DNA of 21,220 nucleotides from Collinsella sp. (GCA_019414025.1 DXMU01000034.1:1-21220), one strand, 5' to 3'. Counted from the stretch's first letter, positions 1 to 7,398 are shown. The notes: generated from the sequence alone by a model not told the origin. Numbers and translations: made by a program.

Positions 1-693
1 GTGCTGGACACCGAGCCCACCGACGGACAGATCCAGGTGGCGCACAAGGGGCGTACGTGGTTCGAGATTGAAATGACTGGCGTGACGGCGCATGCGAGCC
101 AGCCCTGGAAGGGCGCGGATGCCGTCGCTGCCATGGCCGAGGTCGTGTGTTCGCTCCGTCGCGCGTTTATGGCGCTGCCCGCGCACGATGAGCTGGGGCC
201 TTCGACCATCACGTTTGGCCAAATCGAGGGCGGATATCGCCCCTACGTCGTACCCGACCGCGCCAAAGTCTGGGTCGACATGCGCCTGACCCCGCCGACC
301 GATACGGCCGCCGCGACGCGCATGGTAGAGCAGGCCATCGCCGTCGCCGAAGCCGCCGTTCCCGGTTGCCATGGCAGCTACACCGTAACGGGCGACCGCC
401 CCGCCATCGAGCGCGACCCGAACTCTCCCCTTCTAGCAGCGCTCAAGCGTGCCGCCGATGACGTGACGGACGCGGACACGACCGTCGGCTTCTTTACCGG
501 CTACACCGACACCGCCGTCATTGCCGGCAAGACAGGTAACCGCAATTGCATGAGCTACGGTCCCGGGTCGCTCGCGCTCGCGCACAAGCCCAACGAATAT
601 GTGCCCCACGCCGATATCGTTCGTTGTCAGCAGGTGCTAATCGCGCTCGCCGATAACGTGCTCTGGGACGCGAGCGGCCAAGTTGGGGCATAA
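1..693 (+). CDS. M20 family metallopeptidase (ArgE/DapE/CPG2-like), 5' truncated
   Basis: This is the C-terminal half of a zinc-dependent M20 hydrolase that would cleave an acyl or peptide amide bond in the cytoplasm. The visible 230 residues start inside the protein: EPTDGQIQVAHKG is the usual lead-in to the inserted dimerisation domain, so the GTG at base 1 is almost certainly an internal Val codon and the catalytic N-terminal part lies outside the window. GVTAHASQPWKGADAV matches the dimerisation-domain signature with its conserved AHAS histidine. SYGPG followed by AHKPNEYV is the C-terminal motif with the metal-ligand histidine. The substrate cannot be named (N-acetylornithine, succinyl-diaminopimelate and aminoacyl compounds are all possible). 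The gene ends with TAA, 39 bases before the next gene on the same strand, so the two may be co-transcribed. Confidence 0.85.
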   Translation: MLDTEPTDGQIQVAHKGRTWFEIEMTGVTAHASQPWKGADAVAAMAEVVCSLRRAFMALPAHDELGPSTITFGQIEGGYRPYVVPDRAKVWVDMRLTPPTDTAAATRMVEQAIAVAEAAVPGCHGSYTVTGDRPAIERDPNSPLLAALKRAADDVTDADTTVGFFTGYTDTAVIAGKTGNRNCMSYGPGSLALAHKPNEYVPHADIVRCQQVLIALADNVLWDASGQVGA

Positions 694-732
694 TAAGCCG
701 CGAACAAACCGACTCGTGCGTTAGGACCGCCC

Positions 733-1413
733 ATGAAAGCACTTCCGTTTCCCTGCATCCGCCCGGCTCAGGACCGCGTGCTCGAGGCGCTGCCTGCAAT
801 GGGCAGCATCCTGAGCGGCAACGATGCTCTGCGCGGAGCCCTTGCCGATGGTCTGATGCTCAAGGACCCGGGTGCGGCGTATTACGTGTACGAATGCTCG
901 GGCGAGCCGGGACGTGTGACGGGTGTGGGGGCGATCGGCCGGGTTGGTGCGCGGGGGGGCGGCGCGGCGGTGGCCGCCGATACGACCGCCGCTGCGCGCG
1001 CAATCGCCGACCTCAAGGTACAGCCCCGTCCCGTAACGCTTGTCTACGAAGCCTCTCCCGTCATGGATATCATCCTCGGCGCCGCAAAAGAGGGCGCTTC
1101 ACTCTATGCCGTCACCGACCCCGCCGGCATTACGCACCGCGTGTGGGAGGTCAAGCGCGAGGACGCCGTCGGGGCCATCCGCGCCATGCTCGACCAGGCG
1201 CCGGAGCCGGCACTGGCCGACGACCCTGCCTACGCTGTCGCACTAGTCGAGGCATCACAGCTCCTGGCCGACGATGCACGTGCCGCCGGCACCTACACGG
1301 GCAAAGAGCCGTTCAACTTTGCCGTAGCTGCGCTCTTCCCCGCCGCGCAGGTCAGCGGCGGCGCGGCGCAGGTTCCGACGGGTCTGCTCACGCACCAGGT
1401 CGCGCGGTTCTAG
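733..1413 (+). CDS. DUF1015-like protein, short and apparently degenerate
   Basis: The protein has 226 residues. It resembles DUF1015 (a family of unknown function, commonly around 400 residues) in several places: an opening like KALPFPCIRPAQDRV, AAYYVYEC, the PVTLVYEASP segment, LYAVTDPAGITHRVWEV and, near the end, EPFNFAVAALFPAAQ. The DGHHR-type motif that normally precedes the last of these is absent; the sequence there reads VEASQLLADDARAAG. The middle also seems shortened and Ala/Gly-rich. It may therefore be a reduced paralogue with a changed activity, or a gene under decay that still has an intact frame. The ATG is preceded by AGGA about 7 bases upstream. It lies just after the M20 peptidase on the same strand and is followed by a strong hairpin. 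The family assignment rests on remembered motifs. Confidence 0.6.
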   Translation: MKALPFPCIRPAQDRVLEALPAMGSILSGNDALRGALADGLMLKDPGAAYYVYECSGEPGRVTGVGAIGRVGARGGGAAVAADTTAAARAIADLKVQPRPVTLVYEASPVMDIILGAAKEGASLYAVTDPAGITHRVWEVKREDAVGAIRAMLDQAPEPALADDPAYAVALVEASQLLADDARAAGTYTGKEPFNFAVAALFPAAQVSGGAAQVPTGLLTHQVARF

Positions 1414-1458
1414 CAAGACCAGACCGTCCAGCACAAAAATCGGCAGCCCAACAAACAG

Positions 1459-1499
1459 GGGGCGGAGATGCAGCAGGTACATGCATCTCCGCCCCTTTT
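1459..1499. terminator. Strong hairpin terminator
   Basis: A perfect 14-bp stem (1459-1472 with 1482-1495) with a 9-base loop is followed by TTTT. It terminates the plus-strand pair of genes ending at 1413. On the minus strand the stem is followed by CTGTTTGT, so it may also stop transcription from the histidine phosphatase that ends at 1543. Confidence 0.88.
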
Positions 1500-1542
1500 G
1501 CGTCGAGAAGTTATGCCGACGACCCGTGCCGCCGCGCTCGCG

Positions 1543-2178
1543 TTATCCGCGCTGCGGACCCGCAGTAGCCACGAGCGGTTCAAGCCCCAGCTCGCGCGCG
1601 TAGTCTTCCTGCGTAAAGACTTCGACCAGTTCAAACGTATCGGCCGCATCGTCAAACGCAAAATGCAGCACTGAGCAGTTGCCCGGCACGCGTTCGCGCT
1701 CGTCGGCCGCCGCGCCCCGCACGTGGTCCAAAAACTCCTTGATAGCCGAACCGTGGCTCACCGCGAGCACGCACTCGTGGTCCGGACGTCGCATAAGATC
1801 GGTTATCGTCGCCGCCATGCGCTCGCGCACCTGCATCTGGCCCTCGCCGCCAAACTGACGATAGAAATCTCGCCACGGGCGCTCGGGCATAAGCATCACG
1901 CGCTCGGCCTCAAAGTCGCCAAAGAACCACTCACGCAGACCGTCCAGGCGCTCGTACGCCAAGCCCGGCCACAGGTTGGCGATAGTCTGCTCGGTGCGAT
2001 GAAGTGTGGAGGTGTAGGCATGATCGGGTTCAATGCCGCGCGCACGTAAGAACATGCCGGCACGCGCCGCCTGGTCGCATCCCAGCTGCGTGAGCGGCGA
2101 GTCACTCCAACCCTGAATAATGCGCTTAAGGTTGAATATTGTCTGCCCATGACGAACCAGATACAGGTCTTTATTCAT
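1543..2178 (-). CDS. Histidine phosphatase family protein (phosphoglycerate mutase-like), copy 2 of a tandem pair
   Basis: This 211-residue protein belongs to the histidine phosphatase superfamily, whose members move phosphate through a phospho-histidine intermediate. LYLVRHGQT holds the nucleophile (His10). A second arginine lies in TSTLHRTEQT, the acid in LREWFFGDFEAE (about Glu83), and the second catalytic histidine in VSHGS (His142). The start at 2178 is chosen because AAAGGA lies 6 bases upstream; the ATG eight codons earlier would overlap the preceding gene. It lies 17 bases behind its paralogue at 2196-2738 and is surely co-transcribed with it. Cytoplasmic. The substrate is unknown; small sugar phosphates or cobalamin-pathway phosphates are typical of the family. 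It has about 25 residues more at the C-terminus than its neighbour. Confidence 0.88.
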   Translation of the reverse strand: MNKDLYLVRHGQTIFNLKRIIQGWSDSPLTQLGCDQAARAGMFLRARGIEPDHAYTSTLHRTEQTIANLWPGLAYERLDGLREWFFGDFEAERVMLMPERPWRDFYRQFGGEGQMQVRERMAATITDLMRRPDHECVLAVSHGSAIKEFLDHVRGAAADERERVPGNCSVLHFAFDDAADTFELVEVFTQEDYARELGLEPLVATAGPQRG

Positions 2179-2195
2179 AGGGGTCCTTTCGTTCG

Positions 2196-2738
2196 TTACC
2201 AATCAAGGAGCGAAAACGCACCGTCGCAATAGCCAAAATGAAGCACGGCACCGTTGTCGGGTAGCTCTCCCCTGCCAGTCACATACTCAAGAAACTCCTG
2301 GCAGGAAGAGCCGTGGGAGACTGCCAGCACACAGTCGTGCTGCGGCCTGGCCATGATGTGGGACAGCGCCGCGACCATGCGCGACTGGAGCTCGCCTTCA
2401 GACTCGCCACCAAAGGCCACCGGATAATCACCCCAGGGCTGCGGCGGCATCTCGCGATTTGATGTACCCTCCAGCGAGCCCAAATGCCACTCGCGCAGGT
2501 CATCGACCAGCTCTATCGAGCGGCCCTCACCAGCAATTAGCTCAGCCGTATGCCGCGCCCGGCCCAACGGCGAGGAATACACACGGTCAAAGGTCACGCC
2601 ACGCGCCTCAAACGCCGCGCGCGTCGCCAGCGCCTGCTCGCGCCCGCGCGCCGTAAGCGGCGAATCGTGCCCACCCTGCAAAATGTTCTGCACATTGAGC
2701 TCAGTCTGCCCATGCCGCACCAAATACAAATCTGCCAC
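2196..2738 (-). CDS. Histidine phosphatase family protein (phosphoglycerate mutase-like), copy 1 of a tandem pair
   Basis: This 180-residue histidine phosphatase is a close paralogue of the gene just downstream. Its key residues are His9 in LYLVRHGQT, the arginines in SSPLGRARHTAE, Glu83 in LREWHLGSLEG and His142 in VSHGSS. Both proteins share the frame RHGQT, ILQG/IIQG, DSPLT, LREW, SHGS and VLHF, so they arose by tandem duplication. The start codon is GTG at 2738, with AGGGGAGG only 4 bases upstream, a somewhat tight spacing. A palindromic repeat (2754-2790) sits directly upstream, between this gene and the nitroreductase. The substrate cannot be deduced. Confidence 0.88.
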   Translation of the reverse strand: MADLYLVRHGQTELNVQNILQGGHDSPLTARGREQALATRAAFEARGVTFDRVYSSPLGRARHTAELIAGEGRSIELVDDLREWHLGSLEGTSNREMPPQPWGDYPVAFGGESEGELQSRMVAALSHIMARPQHDCVLAVSHGSSCQEFLEYVTGRGELPDNGAVLHFGYCDGAFSLLDW

Positions 2739-2753
2739 ACGTCCTCCCCTCGC

Positions 2754-2790
2754 ACCACCGCAAAGGGGACAGGTACCTTTGTGGTGGTTT
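2754..2790 (+). repeat. 37-base palindromic dispersed repeat, copy 1
   Basis: Arms 2754-2766 and 2776-2788 pair as a 13-bp stem (one G-T wobble) around a 9-base loop that follows GG in GGGGACAGG. The same 37 bases, with three substitutions, occur at 15621-15657 on the opposite strand. It lies between the nitroreductase stop and the phosphatase start, outside all genes, as expected of a REP-like element. Confidence 0.8.
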
Positions 2791-2820
2791 ACCGCCGGAT
2801 CACACCGCGGTGACGCTCAG

Positions 2821-3492
2821 CTACACCAGTACGTCGGCAAGCGGGCGCTTGGGTACGTGGTGCACCTGCGCCTCGTCGCGCCAGTAATTAATTGAGCCGT
2901 CGGGGTTGGAATCGATCGCATCGATCACCTGCGTCTCGGCCGGAACGCCAAACGCCATGATCAGCTTGAGCTCATACTTGTCGCTATCGAGCCCCATGGC
3001 ATCGATCGCGTGGGGCGTAAAGGCCTTGAACATGCAGGCAGCCACCTCGGGCGTGGCGCTGCGGGCGGCGAGCATCATCGTCTGCGCGGCAATGCCCGTG
3101 TCGACCTCAGTAATAGGAGCGGCGGGCTTACCCGGAACGGCGCGCTCGGCAAGAATCGCGATGTAGCCGGTCGGGCGCTCGCCCTCATCGGGACCCGGCC
3201 AATCCTTGAGCGCACCGGCCCATGCAAGCTCGTCAAATACACGCGCGCAGTCCTCTGCACCGCTTACCACATGAAAACGCAGACGCTGAGCATTGGCACC
3301 ACAGGGAGTCAGGTGCGCCAGCTCCGCCAGCTCAAGCAAAAGCTCACGCGGCACGCGCATGGACTCGTCAAAGCGACGGCACGTGCGGGCGCAGCGAACC
3401 AACGCATCAAACGCGTCCAAGCCGAGCTTTTCGCAACCCTGCTTTGCCATCGACTCAGCGCTTACCGGCGCTGCGGGAACTGCTTCGTTCAT
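2821..3492 (-). CDS. Nitroreductase family protein (FMN-dependent oxidoreductase)
   Basis: The product is a cytoplasmic nitroreductase-fold protein of 223 residues, which would use FMN and NAD(P)H. Conserved features are CRTCRRFDESMRVPRELLLELAELAHLTPCGANAQRLRFHVV (the family's RRF plus SGxNxQ-like FMN-binding region, here CGANAQ), a central TGYIAILAE strand, DTGIAAQTMMLAARS (usual for the second helix of the fold) and LIMAFGVPAE near the end. The start at 3492 (MNEAVPAAP) is chosen over a 56-codon upstream extension with an unlikely composition; a G-rich stretch lies about 6 bases before it. A DtxR-like box at 3521-3539 covers its promoter region, which suggests iron-dependent control. The natural substrate is unknown. 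Confidence 0.85.
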   Translation of the reverse strand: MNEAVPAAPVSAESMAKQGCEKLGLDAFDALVRCARTCRRFDESMRVPRELLLELAELAHLTPCGANAQRLRFHVVSGAEDCARVFDELAWAGALKDWPGPDEGERPTGYIAILAERAVPGKPAAPITEVDTGIAAQTMMLAARSATPEVAACMFKAFTPHAIDAMGLDSDKYELKLIMAFGVPAETQVIDAIDSNPDGSINYWRDEAQVHHVPKRPLADVLV

Positions 3493-3520
3493 AGGGACCC
3501 CCAATTTCGGGCAATTGTTC

Positions 3521-3539
3521 TTAGGAAAATCTAACCTAA
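3521..3539 (-). promoter_or_regulatory. DtxR/IdeR-like iron box upstream of the nitroreductase
   Basis: TTAGGAAAATCTAACCTAA agrees with the DtxR/IdeR consensus (TTAGGTTAGGCTAACCTAA) at 15 of 19 positions, with both outer half-sites TTAGG and CCTAA intact. It lies 29 bases upstream of the nitroreductase start on the minus strand. The 3493-3727 gap is shared with the divergent HdeD-like gene, which could also be affected. Confidence 0.6.
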
Positions 3540-3727
3540 AACGTAGGCAATAACGAACAGGGCTGCAATGTTCTACACCTGTTGAATAGAAAATCGCGAC
3601 GTGGGGAACAACGGAAACAATTCGGGGCCTTTGGGTTACGTTTCGCCCTCCCCGACCCATACGCCAGCGCCTTTAGGCGATACTGGTTGTAACGATCAAG
3701 GCTTACGCCGCACGGAAAGGAGACATT

Positions 3728-4330
3728 ATGGGCATCTTTAAGAACGATGACCAAAAATCGAGCCAGTTTGGATTTGACGAGAAAAGCATGGCAGGCAAGG
3801 CCGTCAAGGCCGTGCGCTGGATTTACGCCATCACGGGCGTCTTGGCGCTCGTCGCCGGCATCGCACTGCTGTTTGCGCCCGCCAAGTCCCTCGTCTTCCT
3901 AACGACCGTCTTGGGCTTCTACTTTGTGATCACGGCCGCGATCAGGCTGTTTACCGCTGTTTTCGAGCCACTGCTGCCCACCGGCTGGCGCGTGACGAGC
4001 ATCATCTCCAACCTACTCATTATCTTGGGCGGCGTCATAATCCTGCGCAACCAGGCCTTCTCGACCGCGACGCTCACCACGATGGTGGTTATCGTGGCCG
4101 GCTTTGGCTGGATCGTCGAAGGTGTCATGTCCATTCTGGAGTCCGAGCTTTCGTCCAACCGTGCCCTCGCCATCCTGAGCGGCGCGCTCTCCATCATCGC
4201 CGGCATGTTCGTGTTTATCTATCCGCTGTGGTCGGCCAAGATGCTCGTCATCTTTAGCGGCGCCGCACTGCTGGTGTTTGGCGTAACGCTGATTGTTCGC
4301 GCTATTCAATTTGGCAAACTGGTGCACTAG
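3728..4330 (+). CDS. HdeD/DUF308 family integral membrane protein
   Basis: The protein has 200 residues with about six hydrophobic segments (near residues 31-52, 55-77, 90-105, 113-131, 145-166 and 170-192) after a short hydrophilic N-terminus (MGIFKNDDQKSSQ). The repeating pattern of glycine-rich helices, for example ITGVLALVAGIALLFAP and LSGALSIIAGMFVFIYPL, is that of DUF308, the family of E. coli HdeD, which is linked to acid resistance; the molecular function is not established. AAGGAG lies 6 bases upstream of the ATG. The next gene starts on the base after its stop codon, so the two are translationally linked. Confidence 0.85.
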   Translation: MGIFKNDDQKSSQFGFDEKSMAGKAVKAVRWIYAITGVLALVAGIALLFAPAKSLVFLTTVLGFYFVITAAIRLFTAVFEPLLPTGWRVTSIISNLLIILGGVIILRNQAFSTATLTTMVVIVAGFGWIVEGVMSILESELSSNRALAILSGALSIIAGMFVFIYPLWSAKMLVIFSGAALLVFGVTLIVRAIQFGKLVH

Positions 4331-4813
4331 ATGCCGCGAACGCTCTTTATTGATGCAGACGCCTGCCCGGTCACGCGCGAGTCGATTGACTGCGCGCGGC
4401 GGGCGGGCGTCGCCGTCGTTATCGCCGGCAACAGCACACAGAACCTGGAACGCCACATTCGCCGCGACGATCCGCGCGACGTCGAGCATGCGCGACGCGG
4501 ATTTTGGGTCACGACGCTCGATGTGAGCGTGGGCGCCGACAGCGCCGACTTTGCCATTGTCGAACGCCTGCAGGCGGGCGATGTAGTCGTGACGCAGGAC
4601 ATTGGCTTGGCGAGCATGGTGCTCGGGCGCGATGCCGCCGCCATCGGCGTGCGCGGGCGCGTCTACGATAAGGCGACCATCGACATGCAACTGTTTATTC
4701 GCCACGAGGAAAAGAAGGTGCGCCGCGCCGGCGGTCGCACTCGCGGTCCGGCGGCATTTACCAGCGAAGACCGGGCCCTCTTTAAGCGCAACCTCACCGA
4801 GCTGCTGCGCTAA
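4331..4813 (+). CDS. YaiI/YqxD family (DUF188) protein
   Basis: This 160-residue cytoplasmic protein belongs to the UPF0178/YaiI/YqxD family, which has a PIN/NYN-like nuclease fold but no firmly known role. The hallmark DADACPV motif is at residues 8-14. VVIAGNST, the VGADSADFAIVERLQAGDVVVTQDIGLA segment with its conserved aspartates, and the C-terminal GGRTRGPAAFTSEDRALFKRNL all fit the family, as does the length. The ATG at 4331 directly follows the TAG of the HdeD-like gene, so translation is probably coupled. A strong terminator follows 3 bases after the stop. Confidence 0.92.
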   Translation: MPRTLFIDADACPVTRESIDCARRAGVAVVIAGNSTQNLERHIRRDDPRDVEHARRGFWVTTLDVSVGADSADFAIVERLQAGDVVVTQDIGLASMVLGRDAAAIGVRGRVYDKATIDMQLFIRHEEKKVRRAGGRTRGPAAFTSEDRALFKRNLTELLR

Positions 4814-4815
4814 CC

Positions 4816-4856
4816 AAGGTAGATTTTCGGGACATGCCCGGAAATCTACCTTTTTG
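4816..4856 (+). terminator. Intrinsic terminator after the YaiI/YqxD gene
   Basis: A 16-bp stem (4816-4831 with 4837-4852, one T-G wobble) with the loop ACATG runs into a T-rich tail (TTTTTGTTTT). Confidence 0.9.
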
Positions 4857-4894
4857 TTTTGCGCGGTGTGAGCGCTCGGAATCCATGGCTCAAC

Positions 4895-4970
4895 AAAAAA
4901 CGGGCTTCAAAATGCCATGCGTCGCCGCATTGCGCAGGCGCCGAGCATGGCTATTTGAAGCCCATTTTTT
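4895..4970. terminator. Bidirectional terminator
   Basis: The arm GGGCTTCAAA at 4902-4911 and its complement at 4954-4963, extended by GCCATGC/GCATGGC, form a long stem. It is flanked by AAAAAA on the left and TTTTTT on the right, so U-runs follow the hairpin on both strands. It lies next to the end of the permease gene (stop at 4979, minus strand). Confidence 0.85.
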
Positions 4971-4978
4971 AGGCCTAC

Positions 4979-6079
4979 TTAGAGGCCGAAGGCGGATAGG
5001 ATAAGGCCCCAGCCGGCGCCAATGACGTACATCATGACCAGGAACACGGCGTTTTCACGAGCGCTGCGGTTGGTGCGGAACAGGACAAGATAGCCGGCGC
5101 CGGCGGAAATGAGCGTGCCGGCGAGCATCGGCGCCAGCTGTAGCGCGCCCTCCAGGTACAGCTGCGTAATGACCACGCTGGCCGAGCAGTTGGGGATCAG
5201 GCCGACGAGTGCCGAGCCCAAGACGGCGAGCGTCTCGTTGCCACGCAGGAACTGCTCGATCGCGGACTCTCCGAAGGTCTCGAGCACGGCAACTAGAATC
5301 AGCGTCACCAGGAAAATAAAAACCGAAACCTGCACAGTGTGCGAGATCGCGCTGCGGATAATCGACAGGACGGGCGCACCTTCGTGGGAGTGACCGTGGT
5401 CGTGCCCATGGCCGTGGTGGTGCTCATGCTCGCCTGCGTGACCGTGGTCATGGCTGTGTCCGTGGTCGCGCTCGTGTTCATCTTCATCATCATCGCAACC
5501 GCAATGGTCGCGCTCGCACAACTCGTGGATGTGGTCGGCGCTCACGCCCGCCTCGGCCACTTCATCAATGATGTCGCCCCCGGTATGGTCGTCGTGCGCG
5601 CAGTTCACATGAGCCGGATTGGCAGCGGTCCCCAGCACGGTACGGCGAATCGCCGCATGCGCGCGGGAATTACGACGAAGGCCGCGGATAGCCGCGTCCA
5701 CGATAAAGCCCGTGACCAGCGCGATCAGTGCCTTCGAAGCCAAAAGCATCGCCATGGTCTGCACGGGCACCTGCTCGGCGAGCAACAGCGGCAGCATCTC
5801 ATCGGAGGTCGAGAGGAACACGGCGACCAGCGTGCCCAGCGTCACGACACGGCCGGCGTACAGCGTTGCTGCCATGGCCGAAAATCCGCACTGCGGCACA
5901 ATGCCCAGCAGCGAGCCAGCCACGGGACCCGCAGCGCCGGCGCGCTTGATAGCGCCGTTGACGCGGTCGCCCGCAACGTGCTCAAGTGTCTCGAGAGCAA
6001 GATACGTCACCAACAAAAACGGCGCCAGCGAGAGCGTGTCCTTGCCGGCGTCGAGCAGAATATCAATCAGCAAATCCAT
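4979..6079 (-). CDS. ArsP_2-type heavy-metal permease (putative manganese transporter) with a His-rich loop
   Basis: This 366-residue integral membrane protein matches the '10TM heavy-metal exporter / putative manganese transporter' family (DUF2899, ArsP_2). Each half carries a related motif, GIVPQCGFS at residues 59-67 and GLIPNCSAS at 293-301, each with a conserved Pro-x-Cys, which indicates an internally duplicated permease. TSDEMLPLL (91-99) is also typical. Between the halves, residues about 157-233 form a soluble loop full of metal ligands: HCGCDDDEDEHERD, then an alternating His/Gly/Asp tract (about 202-233). The cation is unknown; export of a divalent metal is the best guess. The start at 6079 has AAAGG 11 bases upstream, a long spacing. 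A cluster of CCTAG/CTAGG half-sites lies in its promoter region. Confidence 0.82.
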   Translation of the reverse strand: MDLLIDILLDAGKDTLSLAPFLLVTYLALETLEHVAGDRVNGAIKRAGAAGPVAGSLLGIVPQCGFSAMAATLYAGRVVTLGTLVAVFLSTSDEMLPLLLAEQVPVQTMAMLLASKALIALVTGFIVDAAIRGLRRNSRAHAAIRRTVLGTAANPAHVNCAHDDHTGGDIIDEVAEAGVSADHIHELCERDHCGCDDDEDEHERDHGHSHDHGHAGEHEHHHGHGHDHGHSHEGAPVLSIIRSAISHTVQVSVFIFLVTLILVAVLETFGESAIEQFLRGNETLAVLGSALVGLIPNCSASVVITQLYLEGALQLAPMLAGTLISAGAGYLVLFRTNRSARENAVFLVMMYVIGAGWGLILSAFGL

Positions 6080-6120
6080 GACGGATGGAACCTTTCATGT
6101 CTTTCGGCAGCATTGTAAAA

Positions 6121-6158
6121 GTCCTAGCGGTCAACTAGGGTATTGTAGTTGTCCTAGG
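6121..6158. promoter_or_regulatory. Candidate metal-regulator operator with three CCTAG/CTAGG half-sites
   Basis: CCTAG at 6123-6127, CTAGG at 6135-6139 and CCTAGG at 6153-6158 lie in the 172-base gap between the divergent permease and exonuclease genes, 44-79 bases upstream of the permease start. A TACAAT -10-like sequence on the minus strand lies at 6112-6117, directly beside them. The layout fits a DtxR/MntR-type repressor site, but the regulator is not identified. Confidence 0.4.
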
Positions 6159-6251
6159 CGCGATGCCAATAGTTGCCCATGGTAAACTATCATCTCGCCA
6201 TAACTCAATGCCACCGAGCCGCGCGACACGGCCCGTCCAAGGAGCAGTTAT

Positions 6252-7220
6252 ATGAACGTTTCACAAGCACTCGAATACGAGCGCCAGCCGTTTATTCCCA
6301 TGTTTATCTATGGCGATCACGGCGCCATGGAGTCCGAGCGCCAGAAGGGCGAGGAGGCCCTTAAGGTGCTCGAAACCGAGTACTTTACCGCCGAGGGCGA
6401 CCCCAGCTTCGACTTTGCCACCGTGCGCGACCTGGCTGACCGCAACCGCGACCTGTGCGACCAGATTGGCGAGGCGCGCCTGCGCAACGTGACGCCCGCG
6501 ACGCTTTCGCGCGGCCTGTCCGATGCCGACACCTGCGCCGCCATCGGCAAGATGCAAAAGCGCACCGCCGCGTCGGTCATGCGCGAGATCCGCGGCGACC
6601 GCGACGCGCTCGGCGTGGCCTACGCCCGCAAGCCCATCCAGGGCACCGTGCTCGGTATCGACATCGAGACCACCGGCCGTGCACCCGAGCGCGGTTATAT
6701 CATCAATGTGGGTTGGGAAATCATGGAGCTCACCAGCGACGCCGTCCCGCACGACGCCGAGGCGCACTACTGCGGTCTGCCCGACATCTACCGCGGCGAG
6801 GATGTGCCGTTGTCGAATATCCACCACATCACCTGGGACGACATCGACGGCAAAAAGCCATTCCGCGAGAACAAGGAACTGCAGAAGCAGCTGCTCAAGC
6901 TTATGAAGAAGTACCCGTACATGGCGCACAACGCCGCCTTTGAGGACAGTTGGTTCAAGATCCACCTGGACGGTTACGCCGAGGCACGCCGCGCCGGCAA
7001 GATCATCGTCATCGACTCGCGCCAGATCTGCCGCAGCCTGGATGCCGACGTCCGCTCGCTCCCCCGCGAATCCGCGCCCGCCGCGCTCGAGAACTGGGCG
7101 CGCCGCCGTGGAACCCTCGCCGCCGACGCCAACGAGCAGCACCTGGGCCTCGACGACACCGACCTCATGCTCCGCACGGTTCAGGCCGAGTTCAACCTCA
7201 AGAACCTATTCGCGAAATAA
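6252..7220 (+). CDS. DEDDh 3'-5' exonuclease domain protein
   Basis: The 322-residue cytoplasmic protein carries a DnaQ/RNase T-like exonuclease domain in its C-terminal 60%. Exo I is GIDIETTG (residues 135-142, metal ligands Asp137 and Glu139). Exo II lies in MAHNAAFEDSWF (about 225-235). Exo III is HLGLDD (His297 to Asp302), so the enzyme is of the DEDDh class and probably active. The first 130 residues form a separate region, rich in charged helices, that I do not recognise. AAGGAG lies 7 bases before the ATG. It is a single-gene unit closed by a terminator. Substrate (DNA or RNA) and pathway are unknown. Confidence 0.85.
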   Translation: MNVSQALEYERQPFIPMFIYGDHGAMESERQKGEEALKVLETEYFTAEGDPSFDFATVRDLADRNRDLCDQIGEARLRNVTPATLSRGLSDADTCAAIGKMQKRTAASVMREIRGDRDALGVAYARKPIQGTVLGIDIETTGRAPERGYIINVGWEIMELTSDAVPHDAEAHYCGLPDIYRGEDVPLSNIHHITWDDIDGKKPFRENKELQKQLLKLMKKYPYMAHNAAFEDSWFKIHLDGYAEARRAGKIIVIDSRQICRSLDADVRSLPRESAPAALENWARRRGTLAADANEQHLGLDDTDLMLRTVQAEFNLKNLFAK

Positions 7221-7285
7221 CCGATCCATCTGCGGGAGCGCCTGCCAGGCACAGCGCAATCCGTCTGGGCACACCGACACGCAGT

Positions 7286-7322
7286 AAACTAGGGCGCAGC
7301 CTTATGGCTGCACCCTAGTTTT
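7286..7322 (+). terminator. Intrinsic terminator after the exonuclease gene
   Basis: A 16-bp stem (7286-7301 with 7306-7321, one mismatch) with the loop TTAT; the 3' arm ends in TTTT. Confidence 0.87.
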
Positions 7323-7369
7323 CATCAAAACGAGCAAATACGCGTGCTTCACATAGTCGGCAGGTTGGC

Positions 7370-7398
7370 CCACCTACATTTTTCGAGTTGTTCGGCCA
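7370..7398 (-). repeat. 29-base repeat, copy L1
   Basis: On the plus strand it begins CCACCTACATTTTTCGA and ends TTCGGCCA. It matches copy R1 (8999-9027) at 27 of 29 positions in the same orientation, and the inverted copies at 7530-7558 and 9190-9218 less closely. Confidence 0.75.
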
